From: Hydractinia symbiolongicarpus
Lineage: Eukaryota; Cnidaria; Hydrozoa; Anthoathecata; Hydractiniidae
Length of the DNA stretch: 64,000 bases
Direction of reading: 5' to 3'
Assembly: GCF_029227915.1 (NCBI RefSeq)
Contig: NC_079887.1
Span: forward strand, 13,022,001-13,086,000
Below the pieces are notes generated by a model. That model was given only the letters and a program-made list of their open reading frames with translations. It did no database searches and was not told the origin of the DNA. Below, piece by piece: positions 38,897-49,735 of the stretch (its first letter is position 1; each line of letters starts with the position of its first letter). Both the position numbers and the translations under genes were made by a program.

Positions 38897-38912
38897 CCCA
38901 CGTTTTATTGTT
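38897..38912 (+). promoter_or_regulatory. Shared promoter motif of the peptide genes
   Basis: CCCACGTTTTATTGTT, identical to 30038-30053, 46 bases before the TATA box of peptide gene 3. Similarity between the two promoters continues upstream (TTTCTGCATTA against TTTCAGCATTA, TGACATT), so a common duplicated promoter is likely. Confidence 0.55.
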
Positions 38913-38942
38913 AACAACGTGCGTAATCTTTATTAAATTTAA

Positions 38943-38950
38943 TATAAAAG
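38943..38950 (+). promoter_or_regulatory. TATA box
   Basis: TATAAAAG, 90 bases before the start codon of peptide gene 3. Confidence 0.6.
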
Positions 38951-39032
38951 AGAAACTCGATACAAGGTCGCATAAGAAACGCAAAAAAAATTTAACAAAA
39001 TAGGACATTTAGAAAAAATACAGACGAAAAGC

Positions 39033-39329
39033 ATGATGTATTTACAGGTTGCTTTTATGCTCGTTATGACAACAACGTTTTGGATTAATACGTTAGACGC
39101 AAGAGTTATTCCTAAAAAAGAAATAACTTTTGACGATGCAAAAAGAGAAGCAAACATTCTGATAGATTTAATTATTATAAACATGGAACAGATTGAACGT
39201 GAAAAGGATGAGACGGATTTAGATACATTTACTGGTGAATGTGATGAAGAGTGCAAGAGAATTAAATCGTTGCATAAAAATTTGAACAAAACACATACAA
39301 GAAATACAACAGTGACATTTAAGATCTGA
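39033..39329 (+). CDS. Small secreted peptide precursor, CDExC family, member 3
   Basis: 98 residues, intronless, closest paralogue of member 1. The signal peptide covers about residues 1-24 (YLQVAFMLVMTTTFWINTLDA), followed by RVIPKKEI. Shared core blocks are REANILIDLIIINMEQIE, LDTFTGECDEECKRIKSL and NKTHTR. It is more acidic before the cysteines than member 1 and has a short TVTFKI tail. The CxxxC pair supplies the only cysteines of the mature peptide. Promoter motif, TATA box and 3'-UTR hairpin match member 1, so it looks like a local duplicate kept intact. The function is unknown. Confidence 0.78.
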   Translation: MMYLQVAFMLVMTTTFWINTLDARVIPKKEITFDDAKREANILIDLIIINMEQIEREKDETDLDTFTGECDEECKRIKSLHKNLNKTHTRNTTVTFKI

Positions 39330-39436
39330 CGATATCTATAAGAAAATAGTTACAGATAAAAGGTACTGGTTATCTTATCATTGTGGCAAGTGCGATGGTG
39401 TTTGATGTTTATTTGAAGCAAAGGAGATAATAAGAA

Positions 39437-39454
39437 TGGTTTGCGGGCAAACCA
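39437..39454 (+). promoter_or_regulatory. 3'-UTR hairpin, 8-bp stem with GG loop
   Basis: TGGTTTGC, loop GG, GCAAACCA, 108 bases after the stop. The only change from member 1 lies in the 2-base loop; the stem is identical. Confidence 0.7.
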
Positions 39455-39485
39455 GATAATAGTTGTAGCAAATTATGTATTTATA

Positions 39486-39491
39486 AATAAA
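39486..39491 (+). terminator. Possible poly(A) signal AATAAA
   Basis: AATAAA in an A-rich run, 32 bases behind the hairpin of peptide gene 3. Confidence 0.45.
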
Positions 39492-39499
39492 AAAAATAT

Positions 39500-41110
39500 T
39501 ATATAAGTATTTAGAGGTATTTATTTTTACATAAAAAATAAAATTTTAAGTAATCAACTTAACTTTGTCCTGATTTCTTGTGCACCTGTATATTTCATTC
39601 TTTTAAACGGCGCAACAGTAAAAAATGTTCATTGACGTAAATCGAAGTGTGCAACAAATTTTTTACTTTCATAAAGCCTTTTACTATAACCAAAGATCAT
39701 TCAACCCTAAACTCCGATGTACGCCTAGTGGCGTCTCATGAATACCGAAATATCGACGTGTTATCTCTTAGCCATAACTCGTGATTACCCTTATGGAAGA
39801 ATGACAGTTTTTAACCTTGGTAGCGTGATGAAAGCAGCGGGCTGAAATTCACACTCAAAAATTTATTGGCAAAACACATTGAATAGTTCCAGTGTTTTAA
39901 AGAAAACGCTTACAGTCTTAAACGAAGTAAACCCCTTCAATACTTTTTAAATGAATGTAATTGTAACCTAACAAGATTTGGTTTAACTATGAAAATTTGA
40001 AATTATGACAACTTATGACAACTTCAAAAAGTTCCTGTCAGCAAGAAAAGTGATTGCTTAATTAATTAATCAATTGATTGATTAATTGATTAAATAAATG
40101 ATTAGCAAAGAAAAGATACGCTTCGCCCACGTGGTATGTCGCAAGGAGGTAGTATCCTCGCCTCGCCTACTATATGTGCTAGGGAAATAGCATCGGATCG
40201 ATAGCTCAGCCAGTACAGAAATGGCCCGGCAAGCGAGAGGTCGTGGGTTAAAGCCCCTTTCGGTCCATCATATTTGCAGCACTTGAACAGATAATGTGCA
40301 GGATTACTTATACCGATAAATAATTGATTGTTGTTTGATCGATTGTTTAAATGATTGATTGCTCACATTATTAAGATCATTATTGTGATTTTAACCACAG
40401 CTTTTTAAGCATCACTATAAGAAAGGGGTCTTGTTCCCGCGTTTTTGCCTCCTCCTTCCTCCAAGTAGAACTTAAACTAGGAAAGGCATAAAATTTTTCT
40501 AATTTCTTGTGACAACTTGAGAAATATACCATTTTATGGTTAAAATGTTTGGAAATTTTCATTAGTTTTAATTAGTATTAGTTCCACCCAAAAAGGTTAA
40601 ACGTGATGTCACAACTGATGCCCACCTACTTAGTCGGGCGAAAATCCAAGTAATGTTTTGACAAAGCAAAATTGAAGATAAAGCAATTAAGTCAAATCTT
40701 TAATTGTTTACAGAAAGCTTTAGGTTTGTTGACTGATGACAAAATAGTTATACTGTTCACATGCACAGAATAGTTCTTAAAAAAAGATGGCTCTTCGCTA
40801 CGCACAATAAAACAACTTTTGAAATAACAAATTTTTATCGCTATGTTAACATACTGTCACCTGATTTTACCATTAATTGTATCCTAAGGAACAGTTTAAA
40901 ATTAAAAAACAATTGATGTTTGGGATAACATGTCTAAAAAAGAAATTGTTTAACCTCCAATCAGATTTTTTACAATTTTTTAATTTGTACTCGTAATTGT
41001 TCTAGCTAGATCAAGCTACCACGTACACGAAGCTTATTCCGTGAAGTGGTTCTACCATCTCTTTATAGACAAGGCGGAACAAAGTCGAAGATAAAATTTT
41101 AAAATTAATG
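39500..41110. other. Intergenic with simple repeat and SINE head
   Basis: No protein gene seen. An ATTA/ATTG simple repeat lies at about 40,059-40,105, followed by a tRNA-like element annotated separately. Confidence 0.4.
40195..40267 (+). repeat. tRNA-like element (SINE head or tRNA pseudogene)
   Basis: GGATCGA at the 5' end pairs with TCGGTCC at the 3' end over 7 bp (one G-T), followed by A as discriminator, 73 bases in all. An A-box-like TAGCTCAGCCAGTA and a B-box-like GGTCGTGGGTTAAAGCC are present at tRNA spacing. The D and anticodon arms do not fold cleanly, so a tRNA-derived SINE or decayed tRNA is more likely than a working gene. Confidence 0.5.
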
Positions 41111-41119
41111 GAGCAATTG

Positions 41120-41675
41120 CAACAATGGAAGGCTATCTCCTGTGTCCTTATATAAACGGAAGTTGCGATAAAGTTTTTTATAAAAAGGTATTTTGCCTAT
41201 ACGAATGTGCGACACGATTTACATTACTAAGCGCTCACATATTAACAACGGACTGTTTCTTATAATTTCAATTAAACCGAAGTGATAAAGTTTTTTTTAA
41301 ATGTGCTTCATGGTTTATTTGTGTCACGATTAAATTTTTAAACTTATTTTGCAAAATAAAATAAAATGGCTATGACTGGGTAACAACGGGTTGTACACTG
41401 TGTTTTTATTTTATTTAAAGTTTCAGTAATAATATTTTTTTAAAAACCTCTTTCACCTGAAACACTAAAATGTTGATGTCGCTTTGCTCAATTTACGACA
41501 TACTGCTTACCTGAACGTGTGGCACAGTTTGTGGATCTTATTAAGCACTTGACAGGGCATTCAACGGCAGGTCACACAGTTACTTGTGGCTTAACCCGAC
41601 GATTTGTCGCCCGATCTCTCGGTTAATCTCTTTAATAATAGCCGTCTTCCGTCTGACTGGTTGAGCGCGAGAAAA
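41120..41675 (+). repeat. Family A repeat, forward terminal part
   Basis: Subterminal blocks (GCGACACGATTTACA, AAGCGCTCACATATTAACAA, TGGCACAGTTTGTGG, CATTCAACGGCAGGTCACAC) end at CTTTAATAATAGCCGTCTTC CGTCTG. The order is the same as at 20.3-21.05 kb. Confidence 0.6.
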
Positions 41676-41899
41676 AAGCTGTGTTGCAAAACCACGAAAT
41701 TACGGACTATTTTTGTACCATACGGAGGAAATGTTACTTTTTTACTCGTTTTTGGCTCATTTGGGCAGCTGAGATTTAACAAGAAATCAACCAATCAATA
41801 AGGTATAAGAATTTGTTGTCTGCGTTTTTTTTATTGTTAAATTATTTTTGCCTGATTTTATTAACACATCGGTACTTTTAACTGTTTTTACGCTCCGGA

Positions 41900-42096
41900 A
41901 AATGACAATAAGTGTAGTCGTGGTGATGTCAACCAAATCATAGTTGTGGTCAGTGCAGGTTTGTAAATCCCTGTTCAAAGTTTTTTTCTTCTAACAGCTT
42001 TTTATATTGGAATATTTGTTTTCTCTATGCATCTTCTCATGTTGAGACAAATACATTATCACGTTTTCTATCCATATATAAATCTTAAGCCAATTA
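41900..42096 (+). repeat. Family A repeat, left part of a copy split by transposon W
   Basis: GTGGTCAGTGCAGGTTTGTAA, CTTTTTATATTGGAATATTTG and TTATCACGTTTTCTATCCAT match the starts of the units at 19.8 and 21.4 kb. The copy breaks off at AATCTTAAGCCAATTA and resumes at 45,043. Confidence 0.6.
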
Positions 42097-42146
42097 CACC
42101 CTCGTCCCCAGGGTTTTTTGCCTTTTTCATATGAGAGATGACGTCG

Positions 42147-42166
42147 AAAGATACCATGGTATCTTT
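42147..42166. repeat. Perfect 20-bp palindrome near the left end of W
   Basis: AAAGATACCATGGTATCTTT is its own reverse complement. It starts 50 bases inside the left end of element W. Confidence 0.85.
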
Positions 42167-42484
42167 GACCGGCTTATGCAATATCAATTTTCGCTTATTT
42201 TCGCTTTCGCTTAACTATTACGACTTTCTCCTTAGTCAGCATTAAAATGGCGCATTTAGCAGTGGTTTTATACTTTGTAAACAACAAAACTTTGTCATAA
42301 AGCTAGTTAAATTTATAAAAAACGTTTGGATTTACTTTTTTATATTTAACGAAATATCACTGATTAGTTCATGATATCGCCTTGTACAATAGGAAAGAAG
42401 ATAGCGGCATATGTTTTTATAATATTTATTTAACTAGTCGATAAGGCCCGTGGAGTAATCCACTTAGGCAGAGGGACAATGGAA

Positions 42485-42840
42485 AATAGGTTTTTTTAGA
42501 TTTTTTGCTGACGTCAGCAGTGCAGGTACAAAAAAAATTGGCGAAGTTTAGTTTATTCGTTGCCTGTAATGTGTAGAGGTTAAAACGCTGATCAAAATAA
42601 TGTATAGGATCATATGTTTTCGACAAACGCCTAAGGAGATATAAGGTATTAAAAATTTTGCTGACGTCAGCAATGAACCGTCAAATCCCAAAAATTTTTT
42701 TAAGAAATTCGTATACCTGTTGCCTTCATCGTATAGATCTTGAAGCACTGATTAAGAAAATGTATAGGATCATGTACTTTTGGTAAACGGTTGCAGAGAT
42801 ATTAGGGTTTAAAGATTTTTGATGACGTAATTAACCCGTT
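42485..42840 (+). repeat. Imperfect tandem repeat of about 165 bp centred on GCTGACGTCAGC
   Basis: Two units plus a part copy. Each starts with TTTTGCTGACGTCAGCA and contains TTCGT..ACCTGTTGCC-like and ATGTATAGGATCAT..TTT blocks; the third begins TTTTTGATGACGTAATT. The palindromic TGACGTCA core is identical to a CRE site. It lies inside transposon W. Confidence 0.6.
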
Positions 42841-44196
42841 CATTCCGAAACGGATTCGGGGACCCAGGTTTGGGAAAATTACCCAAATTGGTCCTAGGTG
42901 GTCCCTAGTTACCCACGCGGTGAAAAATCATTGACGTCACTACCTCGTTTCCAAGTTATTTGCCCTCAAAGTTTTAGATGCACTGTAATGGCTTCATTAT
43001 TTTAATATAGGATATTGACGTTAAAGTAGTATTATTGACGTCGCGCCGTAACGTCAGAAATATTTAACATGTTAGACATGCATTTTTCGGTTACTTCAAA
43101 GAAAATTTCGGTAAGATTAAAGGAAAATGGCGATATCAACTTTGCCTGTCACAGACACACGGAACTTGCGTATTATTATATAGATATGTTTGGCGCGTAG
43201 TTGGTGATCAAAAACCTAATGTAGACGTATTGATGACAGCTAGCTTTGTATCTTTTAGCTTGGTATTTTGTTTACGTTTAGCCATTAGCTAGCTAGCTTA
43301 ACTTTTTCATAGTAAAATTTGCAGGGAGGATTAGAAACTTTGTTTCTTTGTTCCTTAATAAAATTTCTCCCAAACACTTTTAATATTTGTTTCAAATCAG
43401 ATTCACGAAAATAAATCTCAAAAATACGTATATTTCTTGGGACCCTATTTGCAAAATTTATTAAATATTAACCTAAAATTGATGAATTTATTAATGAGAA
43501 GAGATTAATTATTAATGTAATTATTAAACTTAGGGAAGTGAAGCCACATAGTGTCTTTAAAAAATCCCTGAATTTCATAACTAACTTAACCGTATTCATG
43601 CAGGGGCAGGTAAAATCAACCTACCCACAACTGATATTTCGTGACCTTTTTATGGGCCTTCTCCAACACAATTTTACAACACGATTATGGAAGATTTTTT
43701 ATTGTCCGTCTGTGATATAGTGCATTCAAGAAATTAGAAAATATAAAACTGGGTTGCACCGATCAAGCATGGCACAAATTTTTATATGGACCCTAACATA
43801 ACACTTAGACTCTGACATATTTCAGTCATGAAAATTGCTCTTCTTAATGTTTTTTGTACATGTATTTTCGTGTACTTATAAAATTGATATAACTGTCAAA
43901 AATCGTTTATCGGTGTCCCTGGTTAAAACAGGAACTCAAAAACTATAATAATAGTAAAAATATTTTGTTCTCATTTTTTTTTTCAAACCAGCCTAGCTAT
44001 AAACATGTCATACCAAAGTTTCAAGTCTGTATTTTAATTTTATTTTTAGCAAAAAGGACAGTTTCGAAAGTAAAGTATTTTTTTATAGACAACTTTGGTG
44101 CACACTTGTAGCTTTATCCCTGTCAGTACATAAACTCAGACTTGTTAATGTATCCAAACTAAGGTAGTATTTTAAGCTTGCTAACTTTGCGAAAAA

Positions 44197-44391
44197 ATGG
44201 TTCTCGTAAAAGTGTTTCGAGAATTAGTTCTTACAAAAATTAACTCTCCTAAAGCATCCCTTAATAATTTTGATCTTTTACGTAACAGAATGTTCAGAAA
44301 CTTTCGTAAACTATCTAAAACCTTTGGTACACAAATTTCCAGATTACTGAATATCTATGAAGCGAGACTTCAACAATTGTACCAATCATAA
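44197..44391 (+). pseudogene. Possible transposase DNA-binding fragment in W
   Basis: 64 codons. The stretch MFRNFRKLSKTFGTQISRLL followed by NIYEARLQQLYQ resembles the helix-turn-helix region (LxxxFG...SR...xW...LY) found upstream of DDE_4-type nucleases. No catalytic part follows, so this is at most a relic. It could also be chance. Confidence 0.3.
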
Positions 44392-44969
44392 AAGCTTTTG
44401 TTCTATATTATAAAGTTTCTAATTAATTTATGACACATAACTCCACTAAAAACAACATATACTTATTTCCATCCCAAATGTAGCTATAAATCTAAAGCAG
44501 GCTGTTATAATCTGAAGCTGTCTACATATATATATCCAGAAATTATTCTGACCTTCTCTTCACTCCCTTGTTTTTTTCCGTAGGATTTAGAACGTCACAA
44601 AAATAAAAGCTTATTCCATAAACTGGATTTGAAATCAAAACAATAAACTCTTTTACTAAATAGAATCTATAAATCTATTCAGTACAGCAAGCTAAACAAT
44701 ATCAAAGTATTATGTAACCTTCACAAAACCAACCTTTAAAGGCGTTTATTGCAGTTAGCAAGATAATTTTTCCTGTATATTTTACTCGTGAGACAATGCA
44801 ATTATCAGTATGTTTTCTGCTGTTAGAACATAGATTTTTTAACCGCTAAAGTTCCGCCATATTTTGATACCATAAATTAACGAATTTCTTATGACGCGTT
44901 CGCATAATCTAGCCATATATTGGCCAAAAATCACTCAACTATACCAGGGTATTCTTTGTCGTCTTCTCC

Positions 44970-44996
44970 ATAGTTGATAGACTGTCTATCAACTAT
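44970..44996. repeat. Perfect 27-bp palindrome near the right end of W
   Basis: Arms ATAGTTGATAGAC and GTCTATCAACTAT around a single central T, ending 46 bases inside the right end of element W. The sequence is unrelated to the left-end palindrome although the position mirrors it. Confidence 0.85.
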
Positions 44997-45042
44997 GTCT
45001 TCTCTCATATCAAAAAGACAAAAAACCCTGGGGATGAGGGTG

Positions 45043-46330
45043 AAACCAATTATAACAATTTGACTAATAACAAAGATTTTGAGGTAGCATCCTAAAGTCA
45101 GGTATTTAGCTACCCTTATTTATTGTTTTTTTCAGTTTTACATGAAAACTTTTATCTTTATTTTTATCTTAGCCATCATTATTTGTTTTTAAGTTGCAGT
45201 TGTGACCATCTATCTAGTTGGGTGTTTAGCTACCTTTTGCTAGAAAGTGAAAATAGCCAAATGCAGTTTGCCTACAACAAAATTCTTAATTAACAATTCC
45301 CGTGCTAAATGCCCTTCTATTACTGTCATGAAAACTTATTCTACAAAATAAAATTGTGGAGTTATTTTTTAGCTATACGGAGTAACGAGAGGCTACTTCC
45401 TGCGCTTTTATTTAAACCGAGGTTGCGATAAAGTGTTTTTGGAAAAGGATATTATGCCTACACGCATACATGATAGCTGTACGGGGTAACAACGGACTGT
45501 TTCCTGTGTTTTTCATTTAAACTGAGGTTGCGATAAAGGTTTTTTGGAAAGGTGCAATAACCCTATACTGGATATGCGACACGGTGTATATACCTGTACT
45601 AATTGCTTAGCTTGGTGTTAATGGCCAGCTGTTTCATGTATTTTTATTCGGCACTCAGCCCGATATTACGATTTAAAGGGAAGTTATTCCGCAAAATAAC
45701 AAAATGCCGGCTGACTCTTGGCGGGGGGTAATGGGAAAGTTTTTTTTTAAGAAATATGTTATATCTGAAATAATATATCACTGCGGGTACTTCACTCAAC
45801 TAGACAGGAGACATAAACTCTTTGATATTTCCCCGTACGCTAATTTAAACTTTTGCTCTGACTTTTGCGTGATTTTACAAAAGTCTTTCATTAATTTAAA
45901 AATTTTCGTATACAAAAGTCATGGGTACTTGACTTTTATTGTTCTCTTAATGTAGTCGCTATGATATAAATACGTGCACGGAGAAAGTTACGAACAATCA
46001 ACACTGCGTTGTTAATTTCATTGAACAAAGTTTTAATTATTCGCTTTTTTTCAACGAAATTAACAAGACAAATTCTGGTGAGAAGAACAACAACTTTGAA
46101 GATATTTTTGTAAGTGGATTTTTTATTTGTTGACAGTTTTATTTTTGCATTTCGATTGAAATTAACACATCGATTTATTGTTATTATTATGTAAATATTT
46201 TTTTTTATATCTATTAAATAAATTTGGAATTTATTTCGTGAATTTTGTTTGCTCTTTTTAACTCTCTCCAAATTTTTTAAATCTGTCTAAAATTTGACTG
46301 AAGCTGTAAGTACGTGTCCGTAAGTGCACA
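45043..46330 (+). repeat. Family A repeat, right part of the copy split by W
   Basis: It continues the family A order after the insertion: AAAGATTTTGAGGTAGCATCC, the AAATGCAGTTTG block, subterminal units near 45,400-45,720, and the centre-type block near 46,000-46,130 that matches 22,970-23,110. Confidence 0.6.
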
Positions 46331-47059
46331 TTTCCCAGTTTCTTTTTCTTAGCCCAGTTCCAGCGACAAAATGCGCGAATTATAGGCCGTTTACGAGAAC
46401 ACGGCGTAAAACTACTTTGTTTATTTTTGTGAATTTCTCCGAACTTTCCAAATTTTTGTTCAGGGTTTTCTTACACTTCTTCCTCAAAATGTCAACCTAA
46501 ATTTTCTGAAAACTTGGTTTCAATAAAAAGGAAACCCTCTAGTTTTTAATACTAATAAATAGTTTATTATTTCGTTCTGACAGACGAAATGATAATTCGA
46601 CAAGAACATACGACGGGCAAATTACAGGGAATTTTCCACAGTTCCATCTGAAAGTGTGGAAATTTAAGCAAATAAGATCTCCACCGTATAATTGGCCGTA
46701 TAAGCGGCTAATTTTACTGTATCTACCCTATTAGTATACTGTAATGGCTAACTATACTGTGCAGGCTAATTATCAGTTTTCCTTAAGTGGTTAAGTCATG
46801 GTTAAAAAATTAGCTAGGCTATAGTAGCGTCTTATTACTGTATGTTGTAAATTAAACTACATGTTAAAACTAGATTTTAATTTTAAAACAGGAGATGCCT
46901 CCAATCAAAAATAAAATTTGTAATGTGCTGGTTTATGGCTGAACGCATGCGTTATTTTGCCTGTCGACTTGCGTAGAAGGTCTGGGTAATACATACAACA
47001 CTATGTCAAAATTAAACTTTTTTTTAAAAAATTGCCTATCAACTGTTGAGAAGATGCCC

Positions 47060-47320
47060 GAATAAGTACCTAGGACAACTATTTTAAAGCATTGCGGTAA
47101 ATTTATTTTTTAAAAAATGTTACAGTCGCAACACTATAGTGCTGTAAGCGCTTCACTTGATTTACGACGTACGCTATACCGGCACCTAAGCGCTCCATCT
47201 GATCGTATGACACAGTTTACGGCTGTTATTTAGCGCTTCACAGAGTATTCAACACCGGGTCACACCTCGACTTGTGGCTTACCCCGGTGTTTCGACAATT
47301 TTGCCAGTCTTTGTAATTTA
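47060..47320 (+). repeat. Family A terminal fragment
   Basis: GTTACAGTCGCAACACTATA, CTTGATTTACGACGTACGC, TAAGCGCTCCATCTGATCGT and CACCGGGTCACACC match the arm ends at 20.8-21.0 kb in the same orientation. It stops shortly before transposon Y. Confidence 0.6.
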
Positions 47321-47598
47321 TCAGTCTGTTTAATTTTTCCGTAAAACAAGGACCAAAATCCCCTTTTTTTATTAGTTACCCTAATACCTCAAATTAGCAC
47401 TCAAATTTTCATGATTTTAAATGCGGTGCTTTTTAGAGGGCGGCGCTAGTTAGAGGGGAGCGCTTATTTCAAAGTTCAAGATTTTTGGTTTTTGAAGGTT
47501 TCGGGTGTAAGTAAAAAAATATCACAGAAAAGACAATTCGTTTTACGTTTGCAGTATTTATTTCTGAAATACGAATCCATGGAATGGATCAGATCAGA

Positions 47599-48640
47599 TC
47601 AGACATTTAGATCACCGTCGCTATCGCCATCATGATCTTCATCGATCAGATAGAAGTTCTCACACGCATCTTCCACATCTAAATCAGAAATCTGTTCAAA
47701 AGTGTTCTCCTGTAAATCCACGTCGCAAAGTATTTGCAAAGCTTTCTTTAACCTGGCGTCTGCGTTTGGACAAGCTCCTTCCCTTTTTAAGCAGTGAATC
47801 AATTTGTCTTCTCTACCATCGATCTGTACGCAAGTTTTGTAAGATTTAATAATTAGCTCTTCGGACTATTAAAGACCCATTTAACAATTTTTTTTGAGGG
47901 GCTTCCGTACTTCTCATCTTGGTGCATTGGTGAATTACCAGAGCTCAGCCACGTATTATTTTCGGATAACAAATATGCTTCAACCTAAAACATTTACAGA
48001 ATCAACATTGTAATTTTTCAATGACAACTGCATCATGTTGCATTCAAAGGAGTCTGATGTTAGAAAGTGCTTTTGAATGAAAACCTTCCAATAACCGTGC
48101 CAACGAATTCCAACATCAATTCTTCATTTATCCATGCATTAGGTTGTTAGGCGTGTTCAATCAGCTTTTACAGTTAGAGAAACAGAAACTCTTATTTTTT
48201 CATGTTCACTTGTTTTTAATGGGATGTTCTTTTTGCCTCCTTAAATCGCATCAGGCTAAACGGCTGTTTCATTTATAGCAATATTGGAGCTAACCTGATA
48301 TTTCAACTTTTGTTGCATTATTCTGTTTTGAACTACATACATTACAAGTTTATCGATCTTAGAACTTAGATTTTTTTAATCATTGTTATGCGTCTCCTGA
48401 GAGTCTATTTCTCTTCATAAATTTTCTTGCCACCCGCGACTTGCAACAAACTTTTATTTTGCAGGATCATTAGTATTTTCATCATAAAGGAATTTGGCCT
48501 TTTTTATTATCAATTTTCGGGAAACTCTTAGTATAGTAACCCTTTGTTCATGAATTCATTCAACAAGTTTATCTTTAAGGTCGACGTTTGTAAATTTTTC
48601 TACCTGCTCCTGCAAGTCTTTTTCGTTTTGAGCCTCCTTT
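47599..48640 (-). pseudogene. Pogo/CENP-B-like transposase of Y, main part
   Basis: Tc1/mariner-superfamily (DDE_1, CENP-B type) transposase remnant. In order on the minus strand: WRKEAQNEKDLQEQ and LVE.IHEQRVTILRVSRKLI (CENP-B-type helix-turn-helix), SRGWQENL, KIDKLVMYVVQNRIMQQK, INETAV in place of the catalytic MDETAV, HEKIRVSVSLTVKAD, DSFECNMM, then the C-terminal ..IVKWVFNSP.., KTCVQIDGREDKLIHCLK and an acidic end. The first catalytic Asp reads Asn and several stops and shifts occur, so it cannot work. Confidence 0.7.
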
Positions 48641-48769
48641 CTCCATGTGTTTTTGTATTAAATTTCGCGATTCGCTAATTTTTTGAAAAGAGATTTTTCG
48701 CGAGTATTAAATTTCGCGAATCGACAAATTTAACTTATTTCGCCAGTACTTAATTTTTATTTTTGATAT

Positions 48770-49735
48770 TTCTAAGAACAGATTGGCTGGTACTTTTGTG
48801 AAAAATATGTGATTCTGAACAGCATTAGTTGATTGATCTTTGAAAACATCCAAAATATCCAAACTAGAATGATTCCTATTTCATTGCTAAAGTGGGTCGG
48901 ATTGGCGTCTAACAATTATATCGGAAATTTGATTTTGGGAATGCTTCTTTCCGCTTTCCCTGCATAGATCAATTGTATCAGTAAGAATCTACCATCTAAT
49001 GATATTTTAAAAGTTCCTCTGATCATCCGCTTGATTGAAACACCGTTTATAGACACTGTACTAGATGATTCTTCCGCCATTGTAGCTTTTCCGCAAAGGA
49101 ACATATTTCAATGGTGTTTGGCCGATGGTCAGCACCATAGATTCTGGAATCTTATTTGTCTCAATGTGATGAACAATGCAATGGATGAAAAGAGGTTCAA
49201 CATCTTTCTTGACGCCATCAAGAATTTCAACTTTTCCAGTAGTTGCAAATTTTCGGATAAATCTCATACTGCGAAAAAGGCTTTGAGCTCAAGACTCCGT
49301 TGGTACCCGGTCGTTATTGCTCTCATTATTAGATGATCTCAGAAACCAAAGAGCAGTTGCAATTGCAATGTTTGTGTTAACGACAGATCCTCTACTTCTA
49401 AGAATCCTCAGATAATTTCGAAATTTAACATCTATTTCTTCTCCGAGTACAACAGATCGTCCCTTCTTTTTAGTTGGAATAGTTTTTTTCGGGGAGTGTT
49501 TGGCTAATATAGCTTTCCCTAATTAGGTACAATACATCGCTTTGAATGCCTGCACTGTGTCTCTTTAAGATTCTTGAACTTGGAGTGTTTGGTGGTTGCT
49601 TTGTTTCCATTCTGGCAGCGTATTTCCTTATCTCATAACGTTCTGCATCAGTAAATTTCACATGGGGACTACGAATTTTGCTCGGATCATTTTCAAATGC
49701 AGTCTGTATTGCCTGATATTCCACAGAGCCCAATC
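48770..49735 (-). pseudogene. DDE transposase remnant of X
   Basis: Minus-strand pieces in order: HVKFTDAERYEIRKYAA (N-terminal helix-turn-helix), KKKGRSVVLGEEIDVKFRNY and VVNTNIAIATALWFLRSS, then SMRFIRKFATTGKV, VLTIGQTPLKYVP (catalytic D replaced by G in this copy), SIKRMIRGTFKISLDGRFLL and IQLIYAGKAERSIPK, and finally LDILDVFKDQST. This layout fits pogo/CENP-B-like DDE_1 transposases. Frameshifts separate the pieces. Confidence 0.65.

Larger units (their letters stand above)
42097..45042. mobile_element. DNA transposon W: TIRs, 10-bp target duplication, subterminal palindromes
   Basis: Termini are inverted: CACCCTCGTCCCCAGGGTTT at the left and its near-complement at the right, with similarity over about 45 bases. 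It is flanked directly by AAGCCAATTA and AAACCAATTA (9/10 target duplication). Unsplit family A copies (e.g. at about 21,540) show the matching unoccupied sequence AAACGAACCAATT. Each end carries a different palindrome 46-50 bases inside the terminus. The interior has a tandem repeat at about 42,485-42,835 and a weak transposase-like helix-turn-helix trace at 44,197-44,391. A TSD of 9-10 bases would suit a MULE-type element, but no full transposase survives. Confidence 0.75.

Noticed and set aside
38939-39289. 116-codon minus-strand ORF opposite peptide gene 3
   Set aside because: Same reason: the plus strand has paralogues with conserved protein features, while the antisense frame has no independent support.
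40195-40267. Functional tRNA gene
   Set aside because: The acceptor stem pairs well, but the D and anticodon arms do not fold cleanly and the anticodon cannot be assigned. A SINE head or pseudogene is more likely.
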